A program made the position numbers and the translations under genes. Shown in pieces: positions 46,762 through 57,980 of a stretch of DNA of 64,000 nt. How positions within the stretch are numbered: position 1 is the stretch's first letter; the number at the start of each line of letters is the position of its first letter. Below the pieces are notes generated by a model, which worked only from the letters and a program-made list of their open reading frames with translations, was not told the origin of the DNA and made no database searches. This DNA is from Cocos nucifera (lineage: Eukaryota > Streptophyta > Magnoliopsida > Arecales > Arecaceae): positions 1,054,001 to 1,118,000 of the forward strand of contig QRFJ01000379.1 of assembly GCA_006176705.1 (NCBI GenBank). Reading direction: 5' to 3'.

Positions 46762-47833
46762 CAATGGAATTATGGGGACTCAGATTCAGATTGAACAAGG
46801 TCTGTTCCTTTAGAAGATTGGAAAGAAAAGGAGCTCAGTATGCCTTAAGTTTATCTGAGGAATCAAGGTCGGCTCCATCTAAGCTAGGAGCTCGGCGAAC
46901 TGACTCTCTAATATAACCCCATGGAGGAAGACCTAATGGTAGGGTCGGGCAATGTACAAAAAAGAACTTTTTTTTTCAGTTGTAAACGAAAGAAGGGGCA
47001 CCTTTCAATAACCCCTTCTTACCAACCTGGGGAGAAAAATACTACCAATCCTTTGCGGAAGGATGGCGCTTGAAGGTATAGAAATTTCTAAAAAGTAAAA
47101 TGGTCGGCTGAACTTCGGCCAATCGATAGAGGGAGAAAAAACCTATGATGAATCGAAAGGAGTTCGGTATGATAGATGCAAAGGAGATGTTTAAAAATTG
47201 AAAGAGGGTGACTACAAAAGGGGGCAATGGGAGCCTAAGCCTGGCACACAAAATTTTTAAGTACAAATAAAATCGATCGATCAGAGGGGAGCTGACTCGG
47301 TCATCAGAGCTAGGGAGTTCAAGATCATATTTCGGAGGGATTCCGTATTGAATTCAGAACAAAGAAAGATCATCAGGGGTAAGAACAGATGGGATGGTGT
47401 CTGGAGCGAAAGACAAGCGGAACATGTTCCTAGGTTCTACCTCAGCCAAGGGTGCAGGGCCAAAGAAGGTCGATCCGAACGAGCCCCATGAACCGATGGA
47501 GTGAAAGATTTTTGAAGACATTCGGATTGAGATTAAACCCCAAGAAAACCCTCAAAAAAATAATAAGAAAAAACGTAGGGCAAAGGTCGCCACCAAAAAA
47601 TCAAGAAAGCAAGAAGTCAGAAATGAAAAGCACGAATAACCTAAGAAAAGGGTTAGAAAACTAACCTAAGCTGTCTGGAGAGAATGAAAGGACGATGGAT
47701 ATGATGAGGACCAATCAAAAGGATGTCCGGAGCTCAGAAAGGAGAGGGAAAAGATTAAGACCCTTGGGAAGAAGATGGACGGGGGCTGAAGGAGAAGACT
47801 CGGGCAGGAATAACTTCCAAGCGAAGGGAGAAG

Positions 47834-47844
47834 ATCTTAAATAG
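47834..47844 (-). promoter_or_regulatory. TATA-like box of the antisense gene
   Basis: On the minus strand CTATTTAAGAT, about 310 bp before the ATG at 47,521 and inside the Tat element, 300 bp from its inner LTR. The related gene at 7,858 has CTATATAAGG upstream. Confidence 0.4.
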
Positions 47845-48156
47845 CCAGAAGTAACCCCAGGCAGTTATGATCGTGGATCAACTTCGGTCGGTCAGTGTGC
47901 ACCATGTGTCCCACTCATCATGACAGAAAGACAGCCGCAGGTGGAGTCTTTATGGTGCCATACCTGGGGCAGAGTTTCGATGAGAGAAACGAAGGGTCGT
48001 CTTTACAAACTCAATTTAGATTTAAAAAGTTTTGGTGCCAGCACAGTAAATGCCAAAATGTCTCATCCCATAAAGATGGGAGCCCGAGAATGAACTTCGG
48101 CGGTCATCTTTTTATTTCCTTCCTTCGAATTTCGAATTCGAAAGTGGGGGGACTAT

Positions 48157-49115
48157 TATTAGGGGTAAACCTAGCTCCCGTCAAAGTTTAGTTTGGTGCT
48201 TGGTTAGGTGTAACTCATGATTGCAGGAGAGCTTCAATTGCAAACTCCTTCCGGGCTCCTCCAGCAATCGAGCTCCTTCCGAACTTCTCCAGTAGTCGAA
48301 CTCCTTCCGGACTCTTTCAGCAGTCGAATTCCTTCCAATAGCAGTCGAACTCCTTCCAAACTCTCCCAGCAGCCAAATTCCTCCCCGACTCCCCTAGCAG
48401 CTGAACTCCTCTCGGACTCCCCCAGCAGTCGAACTCCTCTCGGACTCCTCCAGCAGTCGAACTTCTTCTGGACTCCTCTAGTAGCCAAATTTCTCCCAGA
48501 CTCCTCCAGCAGCCGAACTCCTCTTGGACTCTTCCAGCAGTCAAACTCCTTCCGAACTCCTCCAACGGCCGAACTCCTTCCGATCGAACTTCCCACAGTC
48601 ACCCAGGAAGGTCTCCGCACGAATCCAACTCCACACAGCATGAATCAACTCACCCATAGACCGCTTAAGAGGAGTCTGAGCTCCTTTGGTATTGATGTAA
48701 CTCAAAGATTCATTGTCAACTGACGCCTACTCCTCCGAACATCGATTATTAAATCTCAACGGACTGGCACGTCACAACAGTAGACACTACCCTCCATAAC
48801 AAACTCTACGTGGCTTCGAGTGGCCCACTACTAGATGGTTATGTCTGTCACTATCAGTTCATTACAGGCTCCATCTATAAAAGGGATCCTCTAGATATGT
48901 TTTCTCTGGGCTCTCTTCTTCTTCTCGATACTCTGCAATTTTTTTTACTAAGCACTTCATTCCTGTTGGTTGAAAGAGCTGACTTGATCGTCGGAGGATC
49001 TTACCGAAGCCACCCCCCAGGCTCTGGATGAGACTTATTTCGTAGGTCACCAGCAGCAGCCTCGTCTTCTCCAACTACAATGCTCCTCCGATGATGACCA
49101 GATTTCGCACCAACA
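48157..49115 (+). repeat. Tat element inner LTR (LTR2, 959 bp)
   Basis: It follows the polypurine tract GTGGGGGGACTAT and starts TATTAGGGG (TG changed to TA). It ends CGCACCAACA at 49,115. It is the longest of the three because it has the most 28-bp units. A TATA-like CTATAAAAGGG is at about 48,874. Ten bases (GGATTACTAT) separate it from LTR3. Confidence 0.9.
48240..48600 (+). repeat. 28-bp tandem repeat in LTR2 (about 12-13 units)
   Basis: The unit is close to ACTCCTCCAGCAG-CGAACTCC-TC-GG. Since 28 is not a multiple of 3, three units give 28 codons, which creates long repetitive open frames on both strands (Ser/Arg/Thr/Pro- or Gly/Arg/Glu-rich) with no protein meaning. About 5 units are in LTR1 and 8 in LTR3. 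Confidence 0.9.
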
Positions 49116-49125
49116 GGATTACTAT

Positions 49126-49952
49126 TGTTGGGGTAAACCTCGCTCCCATCGAAGTTCGGTTTAGTGCTCGGTTAGGTGTAACTCGTAATCATAGGAGAGC
49201 TTCAATCGCAAACTCCTTTCGGACTTCTCTAGTAGCCGAACTCCTCCAACAGTCGAATTTCTTCCGGACTCCTCCAGCAGCCGAACTCATTCCGGACTCC
49301 CCCAGCAGCCAAACTCCTTTCGAACTCCCCCAGCAGCCGAATTTCTTCCGGACTCCTCCTGTAGCCGAACTCTTCTCGGACTCCTCCAGCGGTCGAACTC
49401 CTTCTGGACTCCTCCTAATCAAACTTCCCGCAGTCACCCAGGAAGGTCTTCGCACGAACCCAACTCCACACAGCATTAATCAACTCACCCACAAACCGCT
49501 TAAGAGGAGTCTGAGCTCCCTTGGTATTGATGTAACTCAAAGATTCATCGCCAACTAATACCTACTCCTTCGAACTTCGACTATTAAATCTCAACGGACT
49601 GGCACATCACGATAACAGACACTATCCTTCATAACAAACTCGACGTGGCTCCGAGCGGTCCACTACCGGATGGTTATGACTGCCACTATCAGTTTATTAC
49701 AGGCTCCATCTATAAAATGGACCCTCTATATACGTTTTCTTTGGGCTCTCTTCTCCTTCTTGGTACTCTGTAACTTTCTCTACTGAGCACTTCATTTCTA
49801 TTGGCCGAAAGAGCTGACTTGATCGTCGGAGGGTCTTGCCGGAGCCACCCGCTTTAGGCTCTGAATGAGACTTGTTTTGTAGGTCACTAACGGCGATCTC
49901 GTCTTCTTCGACTCTAGCGCTCCTCCGGTGATGACCAGATTTCGCACCAATA
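49126..49952 (+). repeat. Tat element outer 3' LTR (LTR3, 827 bp)
   Basis: It starts TGTTGGGG and ends CACCAATA, followed by the target duplication CTTCC. It shares the end CCAATA with LTR1, whereas LTR2 keeps CCAACA. About eight 28-bp units lie at 49,205-49,430. Confidence 0.9.
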
Positions 49953-52063
49953 CTTCCTATGAAGGTCCTGCAAGTAATCACTTATTAATGACATGATATT
50001 TAGTAATCTTTTATACAGAACATGGACATGCCTATTCTAACTTGGATAGATTTCTAAACATGCTATTCTTAAGTCAACCCAAGCTTCTAATCCTGATTTG
50101 CTTGAAAAAGGAAAGAGATTCAACCATCTAGATGACTGATATTTTTTCCATCTGTTCTCCTAATGATGCAAGTGCTTACATAGCCCTTAGAGCACACTAG
50201 TCAATCTGCATGACTCCATGTTATCTTGACGATCTCAAGTCTGGAGTCTGGATTCTCTTCGATAGTTAATTCGCAGCTTAGAATTTAAGAATGACATGCT
50301 TCCCAATCAACGGAGTGGATGATGTCCATGTCTATTAACAAAAGCTTGTTACCATGCTTTGGCTTATTTGAAATTTCCATTAAATCAAATCATGGATATA
50401 TTTCTACCAGGCTGGTGAAAGTCATCCCTAGTATCAACATGGTGATGGTCTAACCACTTTCAGGAGATGAAAGTTACCCATTGCCATCCGTGGGTGTTAG
50501 TTTAGGTTTTGTCTGCATGATCCAAACTAGTTCCAAGTCAAGCATTTAATTTAAGGAAGCCGGTGCATGTAGCCTATGATATACCTGAAAAGGACTTAAT
50601 ATGGGTTTTTTGGTGTGATTATAATCAATAGTTGGCTTATGCCTTTAGAACCTAAATGTCCACAGTTTGCACTCTTTTTGTGAACAAAATTAGATCAAAT
50701 TCTTTTGAATTCTATGGAGCAGGATCAGCAATATAGCTATATTGGATTGGAGCTATTCTAGTACTTGGCAGTTTACACCTTTTTTCAGAACCTGAAAAGG
50801 ACTTAATCTGGGTTTCTTGTGTGATTATGATCAATAGTTGGCTTATGACTTTCGGAACCTTTTTTCAAATTCCTTCCACACTCCATTGAAAATCCAGTTC
50901 ACACACTGTTTGTGCATTACAATTAGCAGTTTCGTTAATTTAATAAAATCAGATCATTTTGTTTTGAATTCTATAGAGCAGGATCGGCAATAATAGCTAT
51001 ATTGGATTGGAGCCATTCTAGTTCTTGGTTCAGATTAATGAAAGCGATATGCAATTTTTCACATCCCTTTGTTGACCATCCGCGGCGAGGTTAATAGTTC
51101 AGTGACAGGGAGGACTAAATTGGATTTGGTCCAGGTTAAATGTCGCATCTGAATAATTTGAACACAAATCTGTTCATGCTTGTTGTTTGCTGGCCATTTG
51201 CCTTAAGGCTTGAAGTCCACGTTACAGAAAAATTGTTTTGCAATTTATTACATGCCAACGGCTTGAAAGACTAATGTTTTACTTGTAGTGGTTGGGAGAG
51301 TCGGCCAAACTTAAAAAGTTCCACATGATGAGCCAACTTAACTAAATGTCCGGTAGCCACTCTACCAACTCTTTTCAGCTTCTCTCAAAGCTCTCACATC
51401 TAACATTCACTCTGTCAATATCATGGTCGGTGATTGGGTGTCTCTAATAACCATCTTCCAAGCTGTGATCCCTTCAAACTATCCTCTCCAACACTAATTC
51501 TGTCCAGTTAATCAAGCATTCAAAAAATCGATGTAATAACATTGTCTACGATTATTGTAATTGCACTCATCCGCCAATCTGTAACCATGCATCATAGTCA
51601 ACAAGGTTTCTAGTCACAGGCAACTAGTGTCTATACAATAACTACAAGAACAACACTACCAAACCTTTGGAGGGATAGATATTAGAGCCAGAGATGAAGT
51701 ATGCTCCCAGACCATGATACAAAATGGAACAAAATAGTTAAATTTTTATTTACCATAAAACACGCGAACATCATCACATTGCCACATGAAAAATGTTTCG
51801 GGGTATCCGTTACATGGTGCTTGGCAACTCCACGCTCAGCCACCCTCATCTGCGCTGATTAATACTTGTACAAGATTCCAAATCTCTCGGCGTCATGTGG
51901 CACTGAGTTCTTGGTCTTCATGAAACCAACACCGTATAACATTAATGTTATTATGTAGTCTTGAAATCTCAGTGAGACAATTTAATTAATAAAATAAAGG
52001 ATTGAGTTGTTTTGCTGGTCTTACTGGATTCAGTTCAATCCATGAAAAGAAAAGCTCAATGCA
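49953..52063. other. Right flank of the Tat element; no recognisable gene
   Basis: After the duplication CTTCC comes less AT-rich sequence like 1-1,796. No frame resembles a known protein. A local repeat is present at 50,585-51,040. This may be low-copy host DNA, continuous with 19,000-19,900 before the Tat insertion. Confidence 0.45.
50585..51040 (+). repeat. Local duplication of two blocks
   Basis: Block 1, CCTGAAAAGGACTTAAT plus about 65 bases, occurs at about 50,586 and 50,791. Block 2, GAGCAGGATC-GCAATA plus about 50 bases (TATATTGGATTGGAGC), occurs at about 50,718 and 50,979. The order is 1-2-1-2, so a segment of 200-260 bp was duplicated and has since diverged. Confidence 0.75.
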
Positions 52064-52108
52064 AATGTATGTATGTATGTATGTCAATCTCATATATATA
52101 TATATATA
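52064..52108 (+). repeat. ATGT and TA microsatellites at an LTR border
   Basis: (ATGT)n at about 52,066-52,084 and (TA)n at about 52,092-52,108, directly before the LTR at 52,109. Confidence 0.85.
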
Positions 52109-53307
52109 TGTTGGGAAGTCCGATCTTGATACAATGTCATCTAGAGTCACGACGGCCAAAGTCCAAATCTCCACCAAGTCGATCCTCTAACTTAGGCAAA
52201 TTCCAGAAGATCGGCCTTCAGATCTTGCACACCGGTCGACCTTCTCAATGACAATCCCTCCATTTTCCTCCTGATAATAGCAGACCTTGCCAAATTATAT
52301 TGTGAACTTTGGCTAGACGAACTTGAACAGTGAAAGTAGCTTGCTATTTGACTGATTCCAATCTTCGGCCCATAATGGGTTGTAGTTGCCTTATGAATAC
52401 GGGACCTCAGCATTGTCCAACCTTGACTAGCGGCCGACCTTAAGCACTAGTTGAACTTCTCTACTTCACTCTGTAGACAGTAGATCTCACCAATTTTGCA
52501 CTAAGAACTTCGGCTGGATGAACTTGAGTCAGCAAGAGGACCTTGCCACCAGTATAAGTCCGATCTTCAGCCTAGAATAAGCAGTAGTCACTTTAAAAAT
52601 AATGAATCTCAGTACTCATCCATCCCAACTTCAAGTCGATCTTGGATATTCACCGAACTTTCTTAAGAGAGCTTGGCTGCAGTCCTCTTTGAAGAATCTG
52701 CCATCCCTTTCTGGCCTCCAGTCTTCCAAACTGGAGTACCCACCCTCAACCGATCTTAAAGGCGGTCGAACTCTCAAAAGCAGTGAAGACAGCAACAATA
52801 AGATCCTAACTCAAAACCCAGTTGTGAGCCCATCATCCACTACTTAGAAGCCAATCTATAAGCTCGATTAGCCCAACTTCAAATTTCCAATCCTAATATG
52901 AATAGCTTGCTATCAGGCTCAGAAGCCTCTAACCTTCCATCCAAACTTTAACAAATAAAATCCAACTACCAGTAAGTCATGATAAGTGACAGCCCACTCT
53001 CCATAACAAACTCTAAGTGGCCCAAACGGTCTTCTGACATTCTATTATGGCTGTCACTATCATTCTATTATAGGCTCTGTCTATATAAGAGATCCTTTAG
53101 ATATGTTATTCTCTTTAAACTCTCCTCTCTCTACTCTATTCTCCTGTATACTCCATTCTTGTTGGCTAGCAAGCTAACTTGACCATCAGAGGATCCATGC
53201 TAGAGCCATCTACCTCTGGCCCGGACTTTGTCTTGTAGATCTCATCGGTGAGATCGTCTCCTCTACCTCTAGCAAACTCTGGCGTCCGTCCATTTTCTAC
53301 ATCAATA
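52109..53307 (+). repeat. Diverged Tat-type 5' LTR
   Basis: It starts TGTTGGGAAGTCC and ends CTACATCAATA, followed by AAA and TTGACGTTAGAGGAAGGG, a primer site nearly equal to that of the Tat element at 20,651. It lacks the 28-bp array but shares the end part: GGCTGTCACTATCA, CTCTGTCTATATAAGAG (TATA at about 53,088) and TTGACCATCAGAGGATC. It is a related subfamily. No second LTR lies in the window. Confidence 0.75.
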
Positions 53308-53433
53308 AAATTGACGTTAGAGGAAGGGAATGTCTAATCCCTTGTTTTAAAAGGAGTATCCAATTGAAACGTGGTCTTCCTCTTCCTCTCTTCTTCCATT
53401 CTTTTTCCTCTGATCTTCTTTTACTCTAGCAAG

Positions 53434-53640
53434 ATGGCATCCAAGAAAGTTCCTTCCCAACGATCCATCGCCTCTACCACCATATCTAATCCAAAATCAA
53501 CTGATCAGCCCATTCTGGCCCCTTCGCCAATACCTCAACCTTCTTCGCTGGCAATAGTGGTAGATATAGAGCAGTTCAACTTATTGCTGCAGTAAGATAT
53601 TATTCCTATGGCTGCTCGGGGCCATAGCCGTAGATCTAAT
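53434..53640 (+). pseudogene. Gag start of the diverged Tat-type element
   Basis: ATG at 53,434 gives MASKKVPSQRSIAST and a Pro/Ser-rich stretch up to VDIEQFNLLLQ and a stop. The same VD-EQFNLL-Q motif is in the gag leader of the main Tat element (about 20,874-20,905). The frame is lost at about 53,600-53,640, where unrelated sequence begins. Confidence 0.65.
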
Positions 53641-54275
53641 TTTTTGTGTGAACTTGAGTGTTAATCCAGAAAACTGAAAAAGATCTAAGAAAGATGAGAG
53701 AAGCTAGGGTTTCGATGTTGGAACCAGAGAGAAGAGGGAAGAGAGTTAAAGAGAAAAGCTCAATTATATTTCCTTCTATTATAAAAGTTACAATGTTCTG
53801 GTTTATATATCCTAGAGTTTCCACATGAACCCTAATAAATCCCAGCTCAAAAACTTCCTTAGGCTAACCCAATACATGAAAGCACTCACCGAGCCCAAGT
53901 CTCACATGCTCTCATCTTCTTAATCTAATCCCAATCCATACATGAATTAGCCCCCTTAAGACCTCTCAAATCAGACCTTAAGATCTCTAGGATCAATCCA
54001 GATCCTAGTCCAAAATAGACCATCACGTAACTCTACCCATGCACTGAGCTGGCTCAGTCTCAGCACTGAGCCAGCTAAGTTTCACTAGATCAGCTCAGTC
54101 TGAAACTGAGCCGACCTAGTTCTATGTCATGCCTGCAGTCTCGAAACTCGATCTTTCTATTTTGCCTATGCTCTAAGACTTAACTGATCCAATTTTGGAC
54201 TGAGTTGGCTAATCCACAGAAAATCTCCTTTCTGCAGTCTTGATTTCCCGACTTTGGTTCCTTGCTCCATCTTGA
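53641..54275 (-). repeat. Minus-strand LTR-like remnant (copia type?)
   Basis: On the minus strand there is GGATATATAAACC (TATA-like, about 53,815-53,803), a pyrimidine-rich leader (CTCTTCCCTCTTCTCTC), CGAAACCCTAGC, and ATGGCCCCGAGCAGCC near 53,620, which loosely resembles a tRNA-iMet-type primer site. This looks like the second half of a copia-type LTR whose element would run leftwards; that part is absent. No gene is visible. Confidence 0.3.
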
Positions 54276-56570
54276 TGCTAAATATGTGTGCCCTAGAAGC
54301 CAGATTGGCTGACACTTATAATATACTTCTAAGGATAAAATTATAATTTTGACTATAAATAATAAAATGAATTATTTTCTTTCATAGTGTGTATTTGAAA
54401 GTATCTGTGATACATCCCTTGAGTTAATGATAATGATAGTTCATATTTTCAAGAGTTAAAAATTTAAGACATGAATTTTTATTATTAACTCATAAAATGC
54501 TTCCGACTGTAGGATCATCATGAGGATGGTGATTGATTCGAAAGATTGGTATATGATCGCTTCTTTAGGATAGATGAATCTTGAGTCTATGATGTAGAGA
54601 TATCAGAACGAGAGTATAGGTACTATTCAGAGAATGAGGGTACTGAGCGTGACCATCTCGAGCAGTCATAAGGAAGTCTATCTTCTCATCGATGACTGGC
54701 TCGAAGCTGCAGTAGTGTGTCTGATTCTTTAACCTGAGGTGCATCGACAGTTCACCTTGAGGGTGTTATAGTTTGACTACACCATAACTCGATCTCCTAG
54801 CCATTCGAAATTCTGAGGTGTATGTTGGCTATAGCATGTTCATTGTAGGAATTGGATTACACGAATAGAAGATCTATCTACCTCGATAGATGAGGAGTAG
54901 CCCTATGATGATCATGAAAATCAAGTTCATAAGCCCATGGCCATGGCAGAGTGAAATAATAGAAAGAGTTTCTATTAGAACTTTTACATTGGACTTGAAT
55001 CGAATGATTAATTCATATGATGGATATTAGGGTTTGACGAGATCATCTTAACCCTAATCCGATCAGGGCTCAAGATAGAGGAACCTAATCACATAGGTAA
55101 CTACACCGAGAGGTTCGCTTTCAGTTCTAATGGATTGCCACCATATGCTGCTAGGTATCACTGGTGGATTTTGAAAGCAATTAGAATGATTTTGATAATC
55201 GATCATACTAGTTGTCTAAATTAGAAAAGTTTTGATCCATTGGAAGGTGTTTCGATGATGTCGATGATAGAGATCGTGATATATCCCATTACCATACGGA
55301 ACTGAACCTAACTGGATCATACAAATAAGGGTTTGAATCTGGATGTCATCAATTGGACTAACCCAGTTCAATTGATTTGAATAAGATTCAATTAGGTTCA
55401 AGAAAATCGTGCTAGCACACGATTAAGCCTAATGTTCTCCTTTAATAATCATTAAAGCTTATCTTGACTGAGCCAAATATGTTTGGACTCACTCAGAAAC
55501 CTTTACTTGGTCTGACTGGAGCTTGTCCAGATTAAACAAGGATCATCTTAATTTATGAGATAAATTTAAGATAATACTTGCCATTTTTGGTCATTGCTAA
55601 TTCCTATTTTTGGACTTTGGTCAAATATTGATCATGGACACTTGGACATCTGCCCATGTATCATACGCCTATAGGAGAGTACCTGGGGCCTTGTCCCCCT
55701 ACTAAATGCAGACAGAAAGAGGGTGCACGCCTAGGGAGGTGTACGCCCCATGAGGATAAAGGAGGAGTCCCATACAGATGGGACTCTAGGATTGCTTCAA
55801 GGGATTAAACTCTATGGTGCCAAGAACTCTTATTTGACCCAATCTTGCCGCCACCTTAGGAGGGTTTTATGGGTCTCTCATTTGATTGGATCAGATGCTG
55901 TCATCCCATCAATCAGATTTAGATCTGATTTCTCAAAGGGTCATGATTGGTCAGGATAATGTGGCATTGCATGATGCAGCAGGGTCTATATAAACCCTGT
56001 CTATGCCTAGGTTTTTAAAAATGCTTCTACCTTTAGCCCATGCCACCAAGCCTCTCTCCCTCCTTCTCCATGCCACTCTTTGGTCCTCTCTCTTCTCTCC
56101 ATGCCCAAGGGTTTTGGGCACGAATAAGGTGCAATCCAAGAAAGTGAAAGGCGCCAGGAAAAAAAAAAGGCAGCACTGCTGCAAAAGACAACGACAGTTC
56201 TTTAAAAAGGAGATTTAAAGACCTTCAAGATCATATCTATATCTAATTTTTGGAGGATTGATTGAGAAGGAGAAGATCTTTAGATCCTGCTCGAGTGAAT
56301 TTTGGTAGAGGCCAGACGCTTGCATGGCTACATCCAGAACCTCAGGCAAACATTGGGATCATCACAAGGTAATTGGATTACCCAAAATAAAGGGATAATT
56401 AAATTAAATTAAAATTTTATTTTTATTTTATTTTATTATCAGATCAATAAGATCAAATTTAAAGAGTCTCAGATCTGATTAGGATCTCAGAGAAAAAAAT
56501 TTTGAAATATTTCTCTTGATCCAATCAGATCTGAATGAACCTGATCCGAAAAATAGATTTTTTTTCTTCA
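54276..56570 (+). repeat. Copia C 5' LTR
   Basis: It ends TTTTTCTTCA and is followed by AC-TGATATCAGAGTC (primer site 56,573-56,585). The TATA box CTATATAAAC is at 55,986-55,995. It shares with the 3' LTR of the same copy the CTACTAAATG / GTGCACGCC and GGGATTAAAC variants that copies A and B lack, as expected for one element. Confidence 0.92.
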
Positions 56571-57136
56571 ACTGATATCAGAGTCAGATTTCATAATTCA
56601 TTAGATCTAATTTTAATTTATTTTTTATCTAATAATTAGATGATTTTAGATATCATATTAGATATGATTAGATCTAAAATTAAAAAATTAAAAATTAAAT
56701 AATATAGATCTAAGATGTATGAGATGCATGACTAGACTAAGAATAGAATTATTCTATGTATAGTCTAGCATAATCATAATTTTAATTTAATTAATTATAA
56801 TTTTTAAATCTATTTATTTATTATTTTTTGATATTATAAATATTATAATTAGATTTAAAAAATAAAAAAATAAATTTATTTAATTTGTTCATATGAGATA
56901 TGATAGATGCATGTTTAGACTAGTTGTAGAATAGTTCTACAAAATTATCTAGAATAAATTTTAATTTGATATGATCAAATTTAAATCTTATTTTTTAGAT
57001 ATTTATGAGATAATTTAGATCTAAAAGCATGCCTGATATGATACATGAAATATATGCAAAGCATGTTTTTAGTTAGATCAATTTTTATATATATGATATA
57101 TGATATAGATCTAACTAGTTTTGTAGATTTATCATG

Positions 57137-57267
57137 TTTCTGATTAAGGCGTGCCCCTTGGCCATCCGATCATAAGAATAAAGTGGGGTTTAAAGGCCCT
57201 CTCCTCTCATTTGATGGGATGTTCTTATGGTTTGAAGGGATACTGCACGTTCATTCTTAATCAGAAA
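57137..57267 (+). other. Conserved nested inverted repeat in copia leader (copy C)
   Basis: Outer arms TTTCTGATTAAG (57,137-57,148) and CTTAATCAGAAA (57,256-57,267) are exact complements. Inner CATAAGAA and TTCTTATG are kept. Confidence 0.6.
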
Positions 57268-57980
57268 TAAAAAACTTATTTTTTATAAAATTTTAGGTCC
57301 TAAAATCCTAGAATTTTATATACATATTTTATTTATAAATTCTAAACTTAATTAAGAATTAAGATTATAAAATATATTAGATCTAAAATTAATAATTTTC
57401 AGATCTAAGACCCATATTCATAAAATTGGGTTCAGGCTTGAGTAGCTTAATTAGGTCTAGCGGTTGATCAAATCGAATTAAGAGTTGGTTAGGTGGGATC
57501 AAGAGTGCTTAAATTGACCAGTCTAATAGGATTAAGTCTAGGTCAAGGTTGAGTCACATGACTGATCGATCGAGTTAAGACCTAATTAGGCTCAATGGTT
57601 AGAGTCTGGATTGTAGGCTAATTCGATTGATTCTGGCTCAATAATTTGGTGTCTAAGATAAGTTTGACAGATACGATCGACTAATTTTTAATTGGAGGCT
57701 ACTCGACTCGAATGCATTCTTATCGAGTTAATGGCATATCCCTTCCATCGGTCTTACTTACCTAACCATATTTATCGATCCAGTCCTGATCTAAGGTGGC
57801 TAACAATCCGAGCTGACCCATGCTACTAGGTTAGTCATAATGGTTATGGCTATGTCAAATCAAGTTTAAAGAGATCTAAATCAAATCTTCCTAAGAAAAG
57901 ATTAAGTCTAAGGTCTTCCACCATTGTAGATGTGCGGACCCTTTCCGGAGTTATTATTCCCAATTGATCACAGTGGTTCA

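Larger units (their letters stand above)
45452..47521 (-). pseudogene. Antisense spliced gene of the Tat element (Transposase_28-type)
   Basis: On the minus strand an ATG at 47,521 begins MSSKIFHSIGSWGSFGSTFF. It continues DTIPSVLTPDDLSLF, then SPLIDRFYLYLKILCARLRLPLPPFVVTLFQFLNISFASIIPNSFRFIIGFFSL (47,320-47,100) and FYTFKRHPSAKDW, the core order of plant 'putative gypsy type transposon' (Transposase_28) proteins. Exons downstream are basic and Ser/Pro-rich (46,487-46,221) and then coiled coil, ending PPEVEILE with TAG at 45,454-45,452. Two introns with good sites are readable: 46,761-46,684 and 46,187-46,091. A frameshift near 47,040 and scattered stops show decay. The nature of the protein is unknown; antisense ORFs at this place are known from Tat-type elements such as Retand. 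Confidence 0.68.
19906..49952 (+). mobile_element. Tat-type Ty3/gypsy element, nested host of three later insertions
   Basis: LTRs at 19,906-20,647 and 49,126-49,952, with an extra one at 48,157-49,115, and a perfect 5-bp target duplication CTTCC on both outer sides. The element's own pieces, 19,906-23,124 and 40,736-49,952, add up to about 12.4 kb, a fitting size for the Tat lineage. The gene order is gag, protease, RT, RNase H, second RNase H, integrase, tandem repeats, then antisense genes. The second, archaeal-type RNase H is the mark of Tat elements. Copia B, an Athila-type element and a minus-strand gypsy element lie inside it. A piece of its RT between codons ..ATDPM and ATYQ.. is missing from the window. 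Confidence 0.9.

Noticed and set aside
48240..48600. CRISPR-like array because of a 28-bp repeat
   Set aside because: The units are adjacent without spacers, diverged, and inside a plant LTR.
48240..48723. Long Ser/Thr/Pro- and Gly/Arg/Glu-rich open frames on both strands (168 and 135 codons)
   Set aside because: They are translations of the 28-bp minisatellite in the LTR. The same happens at 49,091-49,558, and neither has codon bias or conserved frame.
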